Positions 35,466 through 44,443 of a stretch of DNA of 64,000 bases are shown piece after piece (position 1 is the stretch's first letter; every line of letters starts with the position of its first letter). This DNA is from Paenibacillus sanguinis 2301083 = DSM 16941. GTDB taxonomy: Bacteria > Bacillota > Bacilli > Paenibacillales > Paenibacillaceae. Location of the stretch: positions 173,262 through 237,261 of the forward strand of contig NZ_KB895383.1 of the NCBI RefSeq assembly GCF_000374825.1, read 5' to 3'. The translations under genes were made by a program, and so were the position numbers. Below the pieces are notes generated by a model. It saw only the letters and a program-made list of their open reading frames with translations, did no database searches and had not been told where the DNA came from.

Positions 35466-37181
35466 TTGATCCGCAGATTTTTTGCCTATTACCAGCCCTA
35501 CAAATGGTTGTTTCTCCTCGATTTTGGCTGTGCCGTCATTGCTGGACTACTGGAGCTTGCCTTCCCGATGGCGGTTAACCTGTTTGTTGATGATTTGCTA
35601 CCGGGCGGGAAATGGGACATTGTCGTCTGGGCCTCCATCGGCCTGATCGCGTTGTATGCCTTAAGTGCCATATTAACTTATGTGGTTAATTATTGGGGGC
35701 ATATGCTGGGCATTAATATCGAGACGGATATGCGTCACAAGCTGTTCTCGCATATTCAGAAGCTATCTTTCCGTTTCTTTGATAATACCAAGACCGGCCA
35801 TCTGATCGGGCGACTGACCAATGATATGAATATGATCGGTGAGATGGCGCATCACGGTCCGGAGGATTTATTCATTGCCGTAATGACGCTCGCTGGTTCC
35901 TTTGCCTTGATGTTATCGATTAACTGGCAGTTAGCCTTACTGACCTTTGTGGTCGTTCCGGGGATTTTGTGGGTCGTTATTTACTTCAATCAGAAAATGA
36001 CCAAGGCCATTCATCAGCTCTTCAGCGATATCGGCGACTTCAATGCTCGCATCGAGGATAACGTTGGAGGCATCCGCGTAGTAAAGGCATTTTCGAATGA
36101 GGCGCATGAGGAAGCCCAGTTTGCCGTAAACAACAGACGGTTTCGCCTCACCAAGCTGAGTTCTTACAAGCTGATCGCCCGCAACGGCTCCATCAGCTAT
36201 GTGATGATGCGCTTTGTGACGGTATTTGTTATGGTGTGTGGAACCTGGTTCGTCATTCAGGACCAGCTAACCTACGGCGAATTTGTCGGTTTCCTCTTGC
36301 TGACCAATGTGTTCTTCCGTCCCATCGAAAAGATCAATGCTATCGTGGAGAGCTATCCTCAAGGCTTTGCCGGATTTAAACGGTATACCGAGTTGCTCGA
36401 TACGGACCCGGATGTGGAGGACTCCCCGGATGCGGTGGAGATGCAGCCCTTCGAGCGGGAGATCCGCTATGAGCAAGTTACCTTCGGCTACGATGAAAAT
36501 CAGAAGGTGCTGAATGAAGTAAGCCTGACCATTCACAAGGGCGAAACGATTGCTTTCGTTGGGCCATCCGGGGCCGGGAAAACAACGCTGTGCAGCCTGC
36601 TGCCCCGATTCTATGAGGTAGAGAGCGGGGCCATTAGTATAGACGGTGTGGATATCCGTCAGGTGACGCAAGCCTCGCTGCGCAGCCAGATCGGGATTGT
36701 ACAGCAGGATGTCTTCCTGTTCTCCGGAACCATTCGCGAGAATATCTTGTATGGCAAGCTTGGAGCTTCGGAGGAAGAAGTGTGGGAAGCTGCGCGACGC
36801 GCTCATCTGGATGAGTTCATTCGCACCCTGGAGCAAGGCATGGACACGGTGATCGGGGAACGGGGCGTGAAGCTGTCCGGTGGACAGAAGCAACGCCTTG
36901 CCATTGCCCGGATGTTCCTGAAAAATCCGCCAATTCTTATCCTTGATGAGGCGACTTCCGCGCTCGATACCGAAACGGAGCAAGCGATTCAACAGTCGTT
37001 GATGGAGCTGTCTAAAGGTCGGACGACGCTGATCATCGCCCATCGGCTCGCAACCATCAAGGAGGCCGACCGGATTGTGGTTGTCACTGCCGAAGGCATT
37101 GAGGAGCAGGGAAGGCATCAGGAGCTTGTGGAGGCAGGCGGCATCTACAGCCGTCTGCATCAGGCGCAATTTGGCAGCTAG
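35466..37181 (+). CDS. ABC exporter-type transporter (fused membrane and ATPase domains)
   Basis: About 571 residues: six-helix ABC_membrane domain (1-310) and nucleotide-binding domain with Walker A GPSGAGKTT, signature LSGGQKQR and DEATSALD. It works as a homodimer. The start is TTG 35466 after AAAGGGG; no ATG fits. It follows the Fur-regulated importer in the same direction with no visible terminator, so it is probably iron-regulated. It may export a siderophore or, as in the mycobacterial IrtAB case, import a ferric siderophore despite its exporter fold. Both readings are inference. Confidence 0.88.
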   Translation: MIRRFFAYYQPYKWLFLLDFGCAVIAGLLELAFPMAVNLFVDDLLPGGKWDIVVWASIGLIALYALSAILTYVVNYWGHMLGINIETDMRHKLFSHIQKLSFRFFDNTKTGHLIGRLTNDMNMIGEMAHHGPEDLFIAVMTLAGSFALMLSINWQLALLTFVVVPGILWVVIYFNQKMTKAIHQLFSDIGDFNARIEDNVGGIRVVKAFSNEAHEEAQFAVNNRRFRLTKLSSYKLIARNGSISYVMMRFVTVFVMVCGTWFVIQDQLTYGEFVGFLLLTNVFFRPIEKINAIVESYPQGFAGFKRYTELLDTDPDVEDSPDAVEMQPFEREIRYEQVTFGYDENQKVLNEVSLTIHKGETIAFVGPSGAGKTTLCSLLPRFYEVESGAISIDGVDIRQVTQASLRSQIGIVQQDVFLFSGTIRENILYGKLGASEEEVWEAARRAHLDEFIRTLEQGMDTVIGERGVKLSGGQKQRLAIARMFLKNPPILILDEATSALDTETEQAIQQSLMELSKGRTTLIIAHRLATIKEADRIVVVTAEGIEEQGRHQELVEAGGIYSRLHQAQFGS

Positions 37182-37282
37182 GTAAGTTGGAAACTAAAGC
37201 TAAAGCTAAAATCTATGAGCAAGTTGAATCTTAATACAAGAGAACCGGATTGGGAGCAATCCGCAGAGATGGAGGAGTAACG

Positions 37283-38344
37283 ATGGCAGAGAACCTGGAG
37301 CTTTATGATGTAACGATCATCGGCGGTGGCCCGGCAGGGCTGTATGCGTCATTCTATAGCGGTATGCGTGATATGAAAACCAAGCTGGTTGAGGCAAAGG
37401 ACGAGTTGGGTGGAAAACCCTTGATTTACCCCGAGAAAATGATTTGGGATGTCGGTGGGGTGACCCCGATGCGCTGCGAGCAATTAACCCGGCAAATGAT
37501 CAGTCAGGCTATGACCTTTGAACCTACGGTCGTCCTGGGTCAACAGATTAGCGGACTGGAACGCTTAGACGACGGGACCATGATATTGGAAGCCGAAACG
37601 GGAGAACGTCACTGGACCCGTACCGTCATCCTGGCCTTGGGCCGGGGAGTGCTCAAGATGGCCAAGCTGGACATCGAAGGGGCCGAACGCTATGAGGTCG
37701 GCAATCTGCACTACACGGTACAGGAGCTGGAGGTCTTCCGGGACCAACGGGTGCTGATCTCCGGCGGCGGCGATTCGGCGGTGGATTGGGCGAATGAGCT
37801 GGAGCCGCTGGCGGCCAGCGTAACCGTGGTGCACCGCCGCGAACGCTTCGGTGGTCATGAGCGCAATGTGAAGCGGATGCTGGAATCCTCAGTCCGTGTG
37901 CTCACGCCTTATGCCCTCAAGCAGCTTCATGGCAGCCAGGATGGCAAGGCCATCGAAGCCGTATCGATTGCAAAGGTGGATGGGGAAGGACAATTATCGG
38001 AAGCCGTGGAACGGCTGGAAGTGGACGCGGTTATCGTCAACCATGGGTTGCGCGGTGATTTTGGCAATATCGTCAACTGGGGACTGAACATGGGCCAGTG
38101 GGATATTCAAGGAAGCGAGCGGCTGGAGACGAACTTGCCAGGCATCTTCGTAGCCGGCGATGTGGCTCAGTATGCCAGCAAGCTCCACCTGATTGCCGGC
38201 GCCTTCACAGATGCCGCTCTGGCGGTCAATAGCGCCAAGCTGTATCTGGAGCCGGAAGCAGCGAAGGCAGCGTATGTATCCTCGCATAATGCCAAGTTCA
38301 AGGAGCGGAACATCGCGTTGGGCGTAGCGGAAGAAGACGCTTAG
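37283..38344 (+). CDS. Ferredoxin-NADP reductase, YumC/thioredoxin-reductase-like
   Basis: About 353 residues. FAD motif [25 protein letters not shown] motif [17 protein letters not shown] and the C-terminal [20 protein letters not shown] contact for FAD; no CxxC disulphide pair, which separates it from thioredoxin reductases. Family members pass electrons from NADPH to ferredoxin or flavodoxin. ATG 37283 has GGAGGAG 6 bases upstream. Being last in the iron region it could supply electrons for releasing iron from siderophores, taking over from the broken FhuF gene; that is inference. Confidence 0.88.
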   Translation: MAENLELYDVTIIGGGPAGLYASFYSGMRDMKTKLVEAKDELGGKPLIYPEKMIWDVGGVTPMRCEQLTRQMISQAMTFEPTVVLGQQISGLERLDDGTMILEAETGERHWTRTVILALGRGVLKMAKLDIEGAERYEVGNLHYTVQELEVFRDQRVLISGGGDSAVDWANELEPLAASVTVVHRRERFGGHERNVKRMLESSVRVLTPYALKQLHGSQDGKAIEAVSIAKVDGEGQLSEAVERLEVDAVIVNHGLRGDFGNIVNWGLNMGQWDIQGSERLETNLPGIFVAGDVAQYASKLHLIAGAFTDAALAVNSAKLYLEPEAAKAAYVSSHNAKFKERNIALGVAEEDA

Positions 38345-38396
38345 CCTATCAGCACCAGCTCAAATTTAAATCCATATATGTCACTTATATGTCAGG

Positions 38397-38438
38397 AAGT
38401 CTCCTAAACCAATGTCAGCATGGGATAGGAGACTTTTT
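38397..38438 (+). terminator. Terminator after the ferredoxin-NADP reductase gene
   Basis: AAGTCTCCTA and TAGGAGACTT form a perfect 10-bp stem with a T-run directly after. Confidence 0.85.
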
Positions 38439-38510
38439 GCTTGCATAGAATTTTACAAGTGGAATTGGCACAATTGCATTCGGTGAATTGCGTATAAATG
38501 TTAAAAAACT

Positions 38511-38539
38511 TTGACAATTTTTCATTTTCTATATAAGTT
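38511..38539 (+). promoter_or_regulatory. Promoter candidate of the hydroxyproline island
   Basis: Consensus -35 TTGACA, 17-base spacer, and a weaker -10 TAAGTT that overlaps the left arm of the 18-bp inverted repeat at 38527. Confidence 0.5.
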
Positions 38540-38606
38540 GAACTAAAGAAAAGATCATTTTCTCGTCTGCTTCTTTGCCTTAATCATAAGTTCAACTTAT
38601 ATAGAA
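38527..38606. repeat. 18-bp perfect inverted repeat with 44-base spacer
   Basis: TTCTATATAAGTTGAACT at 38527-38544 and AGTTCAACTTATATAGAA at 38589-38606. It lies in the 307-base gap before the response regulator, overlapping the likely -10. The spacer holds the smaller palindrome GAAAA/TTTTC. It could be paired operator half-sites, a leader hairpin, an invertible segment or a tiny mobile element. Confidence 0.8.
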
Positions 38607-38651
38607 GTCCGCATAGCTTTTTTTCAAATTAATAACTAGGAGGGATGCGGA

Positions 38652-40166
38652 GTGTTGAATATTTTAGTAGTGGATGACGAGCCAAAGCATAGAAGGGGCT
38701 TGTCCCGAATGTTGAAGGCCTTGAAGCCGGATTGCAATATATATGACGCCAGGGATGGGGAAGAGGCGCTGCAAAGTGTGAAGGCTCATCCGGTCGATCT
38801 GATCTTTACGGATATTCAAATGCCGATTATGAATGGACTTGAGCTGGTGGAGCAATTGAATCGGCGGGGAGGCAGCGAGAGTATTATCATTATGAGCGCC
38901 TATCCCGACTTTACTTATGCGCAGCGCGCCTTGCAATTGGGTGCCAGCGATTATTTGCTCAAGCCGGTGGAGGAACGCAAAATCCTCCCCTTGCTGGACA
39001 AGGCCGAATCCAAAGCATATGGCATTAGACGCGATTCCCTCGAATCCGCTCTCTCCGAATGTCTGAAGGGCGAGGCCACGGATGAAAATATTCGCTTGCT
39101 GGAGCAAGCTTTCCCCGGCTTCCAACGTGGTTATGCCCTGGCCGCCTCGTTAAGCATAGCTAGGGGCAGGGACGCAATATGGACTGAGCTGCAAACCCGC
39201 TTGACCTTACCTCTGAAGGCCTGTGGATTGTCCTGTGCCTTCTGCCAGTCTGACAATATTCTAATGATCTTTCTTGTCAGCGACCACGCATCCCCTGTGT
39301 TTTCCAGTGAACTGGAGGCGAGGCTTCGGCAGGTTGCGGACGAATTTGCCCAAGCCGACAAGGGCAGCCTGAGCTTCGGCCTGGGCGGTGAATTTACCGA
39401 TTGGACCGAAGGGGTTCGCCATGCCTGCCAACGAGCACGCCATGCTCTCAAGGCAAGCTTCTATCACGGCTGTCGCGTGATCTATCATCCTGAACAGATG
39501 GCGGGGGGAGGTCATGTCACCATTCAGCTCGATACCGGGCGCTTGACTCGGGCCGTTCTGGACGGAGACCCCAAGGATGCTCGGGCCTGTATAGATACCG
39601 CGATTGAGCTGACCTATACCGAAGGATGCCCTGACCCACAGCAGCTCAAATATGCGGTTGCTGCCGCGATTCATCAGCTTGGCTCCGTATTTCTGGAATC
39701 CGGGCTGCCTGTTGTCCATAGCGCTGATTTTGAGCAAATATTATGGCAGGGTCAGCATGTGGAGGCTCTCAAGCAAGCAGCCCGGGCCTGGGTCTTTGAA
39801 CTGATGAATCGCTTGAAGCAGCGTAAGCCAAATAGAGCCGAATTCATCATCGGCCATTGTAAAACGTACATTGAGACCTATTATCACGAGCCTGATTTGT
39901 CCCTTAGCACGCTATCCCTGAAATTTCATTTTAACCCCTCGTACTTTTGTCTTCTCTTCAAAACTCATACTGGCACAACCATTCACCAATTCATTATGCA
40001 AACCCGCTTGAAGGCAGCCTCGCAAAGGCTTCTGCACACGTCCGATAAGGTCTATACCATTGCACAGCAAGTTGGCTATAAGGATGTTAAATATTTTACC
40101 CGGCTGTTCAAGAAGCAGTACGGCATGAGTCCGGAGGAATTCCGTCATTTGTCCGCAATTCGCTAG
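38652..40166 (+). CDS. YesN-type response regulator of the hydroxyproline island
   Basis: About 504 residues. Receiver domain with VDLIFTDIQMPIMNG and lysine in LLKPVEE; AraC HTH domain in the last 100 residues (LSLKFHFNPSYFCLLFKTHTG, then IAQQVGYKDVKYFTRLFKK). GTG 38652 is preceded by AGGAGGG at 6-7 bases; the next codon TTG is a possible alternative. It heads an apparent 15-kb operon and would activate the island in response to the kinase at 40202. The inverted repeat upstream is a candidate target. Confidence 0.9.
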   Translation: MLNILVVDDEPKHRRGLSRMLKALKPDCNIYDARDGEEALQSVKAHPVDLIFTDIQMPIMNGLELVEQLNRRGGSESIIIMSAYPDFTYAQRALQLGASDYLLKPVEERKILPLLDKAESKAYGIRRDSLESALSECLKGEATDENIRLLEQAFPGFQRGYALAASLSIARGRDAIWTELQTRLTLPLKACGLSCAFCQSDNILMIFLVSDHASPVFSSELEARLRQVADEFAQADKGSLSFGLGGEFTDWTEGVRHACQRARHALKASFYHGCRVIYHPEQMAGGGHVTIQLDTGRLTRAVLDGDPKDARACIDTAIELTYTEGCPDPQQLKYAVAAAIHQLGSVFLESGLPVVHSADFEQILWQGQHVEALKQAARAWVFELMNRLKQRKPNRAEFIIGHCKTYIETYYHEPDLSLSTLSLKFHFNPSYFCLLFKTHTGTTIHQFIMQTRLKAASQRLLHTSDKVYTIAQQVGYKDVKYFTRLFKKQYGMSPEEFRHLSAIR

Positions 40167-40201
40167 AAGTTCTAACCTCTAAAAGGAGGAGGGAAAGACA
40201 A

Positions 40202-42022
40202 ATGAGACGTTATCGGGGCTGGAAATTAAAGGATTTGAGTTATCGGACCAAGCTCTTCTTGACCTATGCGCTTATCGTTGTTATTCCGCTCAGCCTGCTA
40301 AGCGGACTGTACTATTCCTCTGGACGGGAAACTGTGTCCGACCTGGCCCGGCAAAACCTCTACTCCATCGTCAAGCAAAATAATGAAATCATCGATGCGG
40401 AGCTGACCAGAATTGAAGAGAGCAGCCTGGCGCTGATTGGAGAACAGGTGTTGTACGAGCAATATTTGCAAGCCGATGCCAAGGACGGGTACAGGATGGT
40501 AACGATGGAGAAGGAGGTCAGCCGGGCTTTGAACAAATATTTCCCCGAATTGCGTGATATCTACTCGATTCATTTAATGACCAGCTATGGGAATATCAGC
40601 CTGACTGGAGCCTCAGCTTTGATTCCCTATGATAGCTTTGCGCATAGCGCACTCTATCAGGCAGCTCTGGAGGGGGAAGGAGATATGAGGTGGGTTCCAA
40701 CCTTTTCCTATTCGGAAATGTTCGACACAAATCTAAGTATGGCAGCCCCTGGAGAAAGCTTCCGCCTGCTGGCTGGAGTGCGCCTGCTGCGACTGTTTCA
40801 AATCGACCATGGTCATGTGACTGAGCTAGAGGCTCAAGCAGAGCTGCCGGTGCTGTTGATCACTTATCGGCCTGAATATTACGAAAGCCGCTTTACCGCC
40901 ACGCTCCCGTCCACCGGGGCTTCTTTTTTTGTACTTAGCAAGGAAGGGGAAAGGGTGGCCGGTACGGAGTTAGGGGTGTCAGAACCTGTGATCTCGCCGG
41001 GAGCACTTAAGGAAATGGTAAGACTGAAAAGCGGTACGCTGACGGTATTGCAGGATGGCAAGCCGTTGATAATCTGCTTCGATACCTCCAAAGTTACCGG
41101 CTGGATTTCGGGAATCGCTATTTCCCCAGAGGCTTTGGGGGCCGCCTTCCTGCCGCAGATCAAGGCCTATACCTTCTACTTGGCGTTATTTCTGCTGCTT
41201 CTATCGCTCCTGCTGGCCTTTATTTTCGCTAATTCCATTACCCAACCCATTCAGAAATTGCTGCGGGCCATCAAGAAGACGGGGGAAGGAGAGTTCGATA
41301 CCCGCATTCCGGTGGAAGCCTACAATGAAATGGGGCTGCTGATACACAAATTCAATCAAATGAATGGCAAGATTAATCAACTGATCGAGGAAAATTATAA
41401 GGTCAAGCTGCGGGAGAAGGAGACGCAAATTATGGCCTTAAACGTGCAATTAAATCCTCATTTTCTCTATAACACGCTAAATATGATGAACTGGACCGCC
41501 TTGGAGAACGGACAGGCCGAACTGAGCCGTATGATCGTCGGGTTGTCCTCCATGCTGCAATATACTTCGCAAAGCCACCGGGAGACCGGGGATTTTACAG
41601 AGGAACTGCAATGGCTGGAAAGTTACATATACATGACGAGTCAGCGCTTTGAAAATAAGTTCACGGTTACGTTCGACATCTCACCCGAGCTGTATTCACT
41701 CCAGGTTCCCAAGCTATTCTTGCAGCCGTTCGTGGAGAATGCTATCGTTCACGGCTTTGCCCGGCGGCACAGCGGCGGCAGGATTGTCATCACAGGACGG
41801 ATCGATGGAAATACACGGGTCTTCACGGTAGAGGATAACGGGTGCGGAATTCCTCCTGCCCGCTTGGAGCGGTTAACCCGGGTTCACAGCGATTCGATCG
41901 GCATTCAGAACGTAGACTCCCGCATTAAGCTTATTTACGGAGAGACCTATGGCGTTACTTTGGATTCTGCGGAAAATCAAGGGACCCGTGTGAACATTAC
42001 GTTACCGGCGGCTAACAAATGA
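40202..42022 (+). CDS. YesM-type sensor histidine kinase of the hydroxyproline island
   Basis: About 606 residues. Membrane helix 1 at about 18-38, an extracellular sensor domain of 280 residues, helix 2 at about 320-342, HAMP linker (ANSITQPIQKLLRAIKKTGEG), His_kinase domain with QLNPHFLYNTLNMM and phospho-acceptor His420, and HATPase_c with FVENAIVHGF and DNGCGI. RBS AAAGGAGGAGGG. The large extracellular part suggests direct sensing of an external solute. Such kinases usually control the sugar importer encoded next door, here at 42121. Confidence 0.92.
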   Translation: MRRYRGWKLKDLSYRTKLFLTYALIVVIPLSLLSGLYYSSGRETVSDLARQNLYSIVKQNNEIIDAELTRIEESSLALIGEQVLYEQYLQADAKDGYRMVTMEKEVSRALNKYFPELRDIYSIHLMTSYGNISLTGASALIPYDSFAHSALYQAALEGEGDMRWVPTFSYSEMFDTNLSMAAPGESFRLLAGVRLLRLFQIDHGHVTELEAQAELPVLLITYRPEYYESRFTATLPSTGASFFVLSKEGERVAGTELGVSEPVISPGALKEMVRLKSGTLTVLQDGKPLIICFDTSKVTGWISGIAISPEALGAAFLPQIKAYTFYLALFLLLLSLLLAFIFANSITQPIQKLLRAIKKTGEGEFDTRIPVEAYNEMGLLIHKFNQMNGKINQLIEENYKVKLREKETQIMALNVQLNPHFLYNTLNMMNWTALENGQAELSRMIVGLSSMLQYTSQSHRETGDFTEELQWLESYIYMTSQRFENKFTVTFDISPELYSLQVPKLFLQPFVENAIVHGFARRHSGGRIVITGRIDGNTRVFTVEDNGCGIPPARLERLTRVHSDSIGIQNVDSRIKLIYGETYGVTLDSAENQGTRVNITLPAANK

Positions 42023-42120
42023 AAATTATCCACCTATCCGAAAATGTTCGAATACTTATTGTAAACATTATTTTTTACAATAAATATACAAAACAAATTT
42101 GGAAGAATGGAGGATGGCAA

Positions 42121-43494
42121 ATGAAAGCGAGGCGTTTGGCAGGATTGGCCTTATCAGTCACATTGGCCGTTAGCCTGTTGCTCACCGCTTGCTCGGATGG
42201 TGGTGGCCGAGAAGCCGGGAGCGCAGGCGGCAGTCAAAGTGCTGGGGAAGAGCAGGTTACCCTCAGATTCTCCTTCTGGGGAGATACGATTGAGAAGAAG
42301 ACGATTACCGAAGCGCTTGAACATTTTGAGCAGGAGACCGGTATTCAGGTAGAACCCATGCATGTTCCTGCGGACTACCTGACCAAGTTAACGACGATGG
42401 TAGCGGGGAATGTCGCGCCTGACCTGGGTTATCTGTCCTCCGGTGCGGCATTGAGCTGGGGGGCGGATGGAAAGCTGCTGAATCTGGCTACGCTCATCGA
42501 CAATGATCCTGAGTTCAAGCGAGAGGATTATCTGGACCAGATCTGGTACGAGATTGCCCCTGATCATATTATCGGAATGAGTACAGCCGTAGAAGGATAC
42601 GGACTGATGTACAACAAGGACCTGCTGCTTGAAGCGGGGGTCGAGATGCCGCCTGTAGAGGCTGAGAAAGCCTGGGACTGGGATACATTCGTGGAATATG
42701 CCAAGAAGCTGACATTCGATGACCAGGGACGAAACGCACTTGACCCCGAGTTCAATCCGGACAAAATCAGACAATACGGCTTGCAGTATGACCCTTATAA
42801 CATGATGGCGGCTGTCGTGTCCAACGGAGGCAACTTTCTGACAGAGGATGGCAAGGAATTTGGGCTGGCCAAGCCCGAGGCCATCGAAGCGATTCAGAAG
42901 CTGGCAGACCTGATGTATGTGCATCATGTTTCTCCGACCCCGCTACAGACGAAAAATTTGCCGGAGACCGCCCTGCAAACAAAGAAGGTTGCCATGACGG
43001 TATCCGGCAACTGGGCATTGCAAGCCTACGGGGAGCAGGATATCAACCTTGGTGTAGGCGTGCTCCCCAAGCTGAAGACCAGCAACACGCTGCTGGACGG
43101 AGCGCCCACCGTCATTTTTCAAACGACCCAACATCCCGAGGAAGCCTGGCTGCTCTACAAATATATGGCTGACCCCGAATCAGTGCTGCCGCTGATTGCC
43201 GGAGGCCTATGGATGCCCCTGAAGAAGGAGTGGTACTCCAATCCGGAATTGATTAATCAATGGGCGGCGGGCAATAAGGCACATCCAGACGGCTATACCG
43301 AAGCCTTTATGGTACAGACGATTGAGAACGGCATTCGCACCCCCGGATTTGAGGTTAAAAATCTCGATAAAATCAATGCATTAGTCACACCAGCCCTCGA
43401 CCTGGTCTGGACGGGCAAGCGAAGCGCCGAGGAAGCATTGAAGGAGGTAGAGGTCAAGGTACAGCCATTAATTGAAGGATATTATGGCCGGTAA
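42121..43494 (+). CDS. CUT1-type ABC transporter substrate-binding lipoprotein (hydroxyproline island)
   Basis: About 457 residues. Lipobox LTAC (Cys24), Gly/Ser-rich linker, and SBP_bac_1 fold (VTLRFSFWGDTIEKKTITEAL, then YGLMYNKDLLLEAGVEMPP). ATG 42121 follows ATGGAGGATG by a good distance; an in-frame ATG at 42019 overlapping the kinase stop would destroy the signal peptide. The family normally binds oligosaccharides; here the neighbours are hydroxyproline-degrading enzymes, which makes a glycosylated hydroxyproline ligand plausible. Confidence 0.9.
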   Translation: MKARRLAGLALSVTLAVSLLLTACSDGGGREAGSAGGSQSAGEEQVTLRFSFWGDTIEKKTITEALEHFEQETGIQVEPMHVPADYLTKLTTMVAGNVAPDLGYLSSGAALSWGADGKLLNLATLIDNDPEFKREDYLDQIWYEIAPDHIIGMSTAVEGYGLMYNKDLLLEAGVEMPPVEAEKAWDWDTFVEYAKKLTFDDQGRNALDPEFNPDKIRQYGLQYDPYNMMAAVVSNGGNFLTEDGKEFGLAKPEAIEAIQKLADLMYVHHVSPTPLQTKNLPETALQTKKVAMTVSGNWALQAYGEQDINLGVGVLPKLKTSNTLLDGAPTVIFQTTQHPEEAWLLYKYMADPESVLPLIAGGLWMPLKKEWYSNPELINQWAAGNKAHPDGYTEAFMVQTIENGIRTPGFEVKNLDKINALVTPALDLVWTGKRSAEEALKEVEVKVQPLIEGYYGR

Positions 43495-43548
43495 GGTGAG
43501 CCAGCCAAACTCTGCACAGCTATTATCCGGATTAGGGGAGGGATTACT

Positions 43549-44439
43549 ATTCGTCATCAACGCCGTATTGCTCTGGCCGGTATCCTGTTCGCCCTGCCCA
43601 GCATTTGCGGGCTGACACTATTCGTCATTTTGCCGATGATCGCCAGCCTGCTGCTTAGCTTCACGGATTACCGGATCGTCAATGCCCCTCGATTCATTGG
43701 ACTTGAAAATTACATCCGGCTCTTTAACGGGACGGACGAATATTTTTACAATTCACTATGGGTTACCTTCAAATACGTCATTCTCCGCGTGCCGCTGGGG
43801 CTGGTGTTCTCGTTCATGATGGCGTTCCTGCTGAATATGGAGTTCATTCGCGGCAAGTCTGTATTTCGCACAATCTTTTATCTGCCCGCTATCGTTCCTG
43901 CCGTGGCTTCCTCCATGATTTGGCTGTGGTTATTCAGCCCTGATATGGGACTGTTCAACAGCATTCTGGAGGCCCTATATTTACCCAAGCTCGATTGGCT
44001 CTATTCCGAAGCGACCGTTGTTCCTTCCATTGTACTGATGAGCTTGTGGGCAATGGGAAGCACCATCATTATTTTTCTGGCTGGGCTGCAAGGTGTCCCG
44101 CGTTCGCTATCTGAAGCAGCGACTGTGGATGGAGCGGGCCCGCTCCGCAAATTCAGACATATCACCATTCCCATGATGACCCCGATTATTTTCTTCAATC
44201 TGATCATGGGCTCGATTGGCGCGTTTCAGGTATTCACGGAGGCGCTGATCATGACTCAGGGCGGTCCCAATAATGCCAGCTTGTTCTACAACTACTTTAT
44301 TTACCGCCAAGCGTTTCAGTTCGGGGAAATGGGGCAAGCCTCAGCTATTGCCTGGATTTTGTTCATGATCATCCTGCTGGTTACGGTTATTTTCTTCCGT
44401 ACATCCAGGTCCTGGGTGTTCTATGAAAGCGAGGTGTAG
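43549..44439 (+). CDS. ABC transporter permease (LplB/UgpA type), probable ATT start
   Basis: About 296 residues, six predicted helices, EAA motif SLSEAATVDGAGPLRKFRHI. The first helix (IALAGILFALPSICGLTLFV) lies upstream of every ATG, GTG or TTG that could start it: the first such codon in frame is TTG 43630, inside helix 1. The only codon with a proper RBS is ATT 43549, 7 bases after AGGGGAGG, giving the usual basic start IRHQRRIA. Either the rare ATT start is used or a sequence error hides the real one. Works with the permease at 44444; no ATPase is encoded nearby. Confidence 0.8.
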   Translation: MRHQRRIALAGILFALPSICGLTLFVILPMIASLLLSFTDYRIVNAPRFIGLENYIRLFNGTDEYFYNSLWVTFKYVILRVPLGLVFSFMMAFLLNMEFIRGKSVFRTIFYLPAIVPAVASSMIWLWLFSPDMGLFNSILEALYLPKLDWLYSEATVVPSIVLMSLWAMGSTIIIFLAGLQGVPRSLSEAATVDGAGPLRKFRHITIPMMTPIIFFNLIMGSIGAFQVFTEALIMTQGGPNNASLFYNYFIYRQAFQFGEMGQASAIAWILFMIILLVTVIFFRTSRSWVFYESEV

Positions 44440-44443
44440 CCCC

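Noticed and set aside
36267..37169. Minus-strand frame of 300 codons
   Set aside because: Antisense to the conserved ATPase domain of the ABC exporter; no motif or RBS.
42019..42120. Start of the binding protein overlapping the kinase stop
   Set aside because: It would place 34 residues before the lipoprotein signal peptide; ATG 42121 has the proper RBS.
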